From assembly GCA_022560025.1 (NCBI GenBank), contig JAFISE010000002.1:248001-312000 (forward strand): DNA of 64,000 nt, read 5' to 3'. Below, one piece after another: positions 62,781 through 64,000 of this stretch; positions within the stretch are counted from its first letter, which is position 1, and each line of letters starts with the position of its first letter. The translations under genes and the position numbers were made by a program. Origin of the DNA: Stagonosporopsis chrysanthemi. Lineage: Eukaryota; Ascomycota; Dothideomycetes; Pleosporales; Didymellaceae. The notes under the pieces are model-generated. The model was not told the origin of the DNA. It saw nothing but the letters and a program-made list of their open reading frames with translations, and did no database searches.

Positions 62781-63943
62781 CTACATGTTGTCAAAGTCCA
62801 ACCCCCAATCATCGTCGCCGCCTCCTCCCATGTTCATGTCCATATCCATGTCCATACCCATGCTGTTCATATCACCCAGGTCGAGATCGGGGAGGCTACC
62901 CAAGTTGGCGTTCATGTCGCCTGTCAAGTTGTCTCCAGCGTCCATACCCATATTCGACAGATCCAAGCCTGCTGAGCCAGTGAGCTCTTCCATGCTACGC
63001 TCCAAAGCCTTCTTATCTATATCCGGAATCTCGAGGTCATTTGCAAGGCTGGCGTTCGCCGCATCTTCCATGGCTTGATTGATGTCGTCGCTGATCGTCT
63101 GAGCTTGTATGTCGTTGATGCTCACATTGGGAAGGCTTATAACCGGTGCTTGAAGTCCGGCTTGGCCGATCGACGACAGCTGTGCCTCTACCCGTCTGTG
63201 CAGACGCACTATAGCTTCGGCACTTGACGGATCTGTCGCGACCAAGAGAGCGGCATTATCGAACACGTGCTTCAACATCTCTCGCAGATTCATCCTTGTA
63301 CGTGGCGGCGCCGGAGCAGGGATTGAGCTTCCTATCCAGTCTATCGGTATGGGGCTGTCTTCAACGGTCGGCGCGCAGATGATCGACACCCCGATATCCA
63401 ATGCAGCTGCACCGTTGCCGCCTTCCGTTTGTGCTTTGACCTCATCTACGATCGACCGCACGGCCTGGTATACTCCTAGAGTACTGAACGTGGCGTAAAT
63501 TTGGCGATGTGTATAGCTGGGCGGGTTCGGGTTGATGGTAGCAGTAGAAGCCCACTGCGCCAGCTGCTGTATGGTGTGTCGTAGAGCTGTGTTTAGGGTG
63601 CTGTTCGGTGCATTTGTCCATTGCTCTAATTCACAGAACGATGCGTGAACCGAGCGATCATAATGTGCGTTGATTTTGATAGCTTGCAGCAATGGTTCGA
63701 CATTAGTTCGGCCTGGATTGCGTTGCTGTAGTGTGCGGAAACATTTCTCTAAGCGGCTCGAAACCATTGCAATGATTGTAGAATGCATTGCTTGCGCATC
63801 TCCTGAAGAGGGTACCGTGAGGATGGCGTCGTGGAAAATTCTCAACATTGCGTCGAGGTCATTATGCGTTTGTTTGAGGGCGTGACTCGCCATCCAGCTG
63901 AGGCCTCCAATGAGTGAAGGCAGCAGGAACGTCTCTCCGAGAT
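62781..63943 (-). CDS. Mediator subunit 5 (Med5/Nut1), 3' part
   Basis: The last exon, 63943-62781 (386 residues), is preceded by an intron 64000-63944 (GTAAGT..GTAG) whose donor is the final two bases of the window; upstream exons lie outside. Med5 belongs to the tail module of the RNA polymerase II mediator complex in fungi. Features are LGETFLLPSLIGGLSW at the exon start, helical repeats through ~residue 250 of this exon, and a Met/Asp/Gly-rich tail (MGMDMDMDMNM) ending DDDWGLDFDNM, which I recognise as a Med5-type terminus. A shorter model from the ATG at 63893 would lose the conserved first 16 residues, so the exon model is preferred. Confidence 0.82.
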
Positions 63944-64000
63944 CTACATGTTTCGATTTAGCTTACTCTTCGTATGTCTGACGGTATGGCGACAACTTAC

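Overview
The window is nuclear DNA from a filamentous ascomycete (Pezizomycotina). Genes are split by short GT..AG introns, mostly 46-60 bp, often with a recognisable branch site, and many encode conserved ascomycete proteins. The set (pectate lyase, PNGase A, GPI-anchored secreted proteins, yapsin-like protease) suggests a plant-associated Dothideomycete, perhaps Pleosporales. That placement is inference; no marker gene is present. There is no prophage, CRISPR array, bacterial operon or biosynthetic cluster. I resolve about 25 protein genes, most with every splice junction, plus one intron-containing tRNA-Asn.

Layout. 0-8 kb: end of a small heat-shock protein, a GPI-anchored Ser/Thr/Pro-rich wall protein, a membrane-anchored pepsin-like protein lacking its first catalytic Asp, a J-domain protein and a pectate lyase. 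9.7-16 kb: an orphan gene with an in-frame TGA whose 3' end lies in a dispersed repeat, then phosphopantothenoylcysteine decarboxylase and an aldo/keto reductase. That pair is bracketed by inverted repeat copies, followed by an LTR-like relic and tRNA-Asn(GTT). 16.8-28 kb: a drug/metabolite-type transporter, PNGase A, a small orphan and a mitochondrial DUF1279 protein, separated by gene-poor stretches of 2.4-3.7 kb. 30.5-42 kb: dense housekeeping genes (NDC1, a Pep12-type syntaxin, a BTB protein, ERG19, cytochrome c heme lyase, an Aim19-like protein, an ER J-protein, a yapsin-like protease). 44.7-64 kb: RHO1, UFD2, mitochondrial FMT1, CCZ1, a SCY1-like pseudokinase, an SDR, mitochondrial MCT1 and the 3' part of mediator subunit MED5.

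From 30 kb onward many genes form head-to-head pairs sharing a 0.37-1.6 kb intergenic region (NDC1/syntaxin, ERG19/heme lyase, AIM19/J-protein, RHO1/UFD2, FMT1/CCZ1, SCYL/SDR), with tail-to-tail neighbours often under 150 bp apart. Several products are mitochondrial (heme lyase, Aim19-like, FMT1, MCT1, DUF1279 protein). Others serve membrane traffic or ubiquitin-dependent turnover (syntaxin, CCZ1, SCYL, UFD2).

The 44-56 kb segment is unusual. It is GC-rich and full of microsatellites, minisatellites, G and T homopolymer tracts and a 10-N assembly gap. The best leads for something undescribed are the TGA-interrupted orphan and its repeat family (9.7-15.4 kb), the TM-anchored pseudoprotease (3.5-5.4 kb), and possible small exons at 42.7-43.3 kb.
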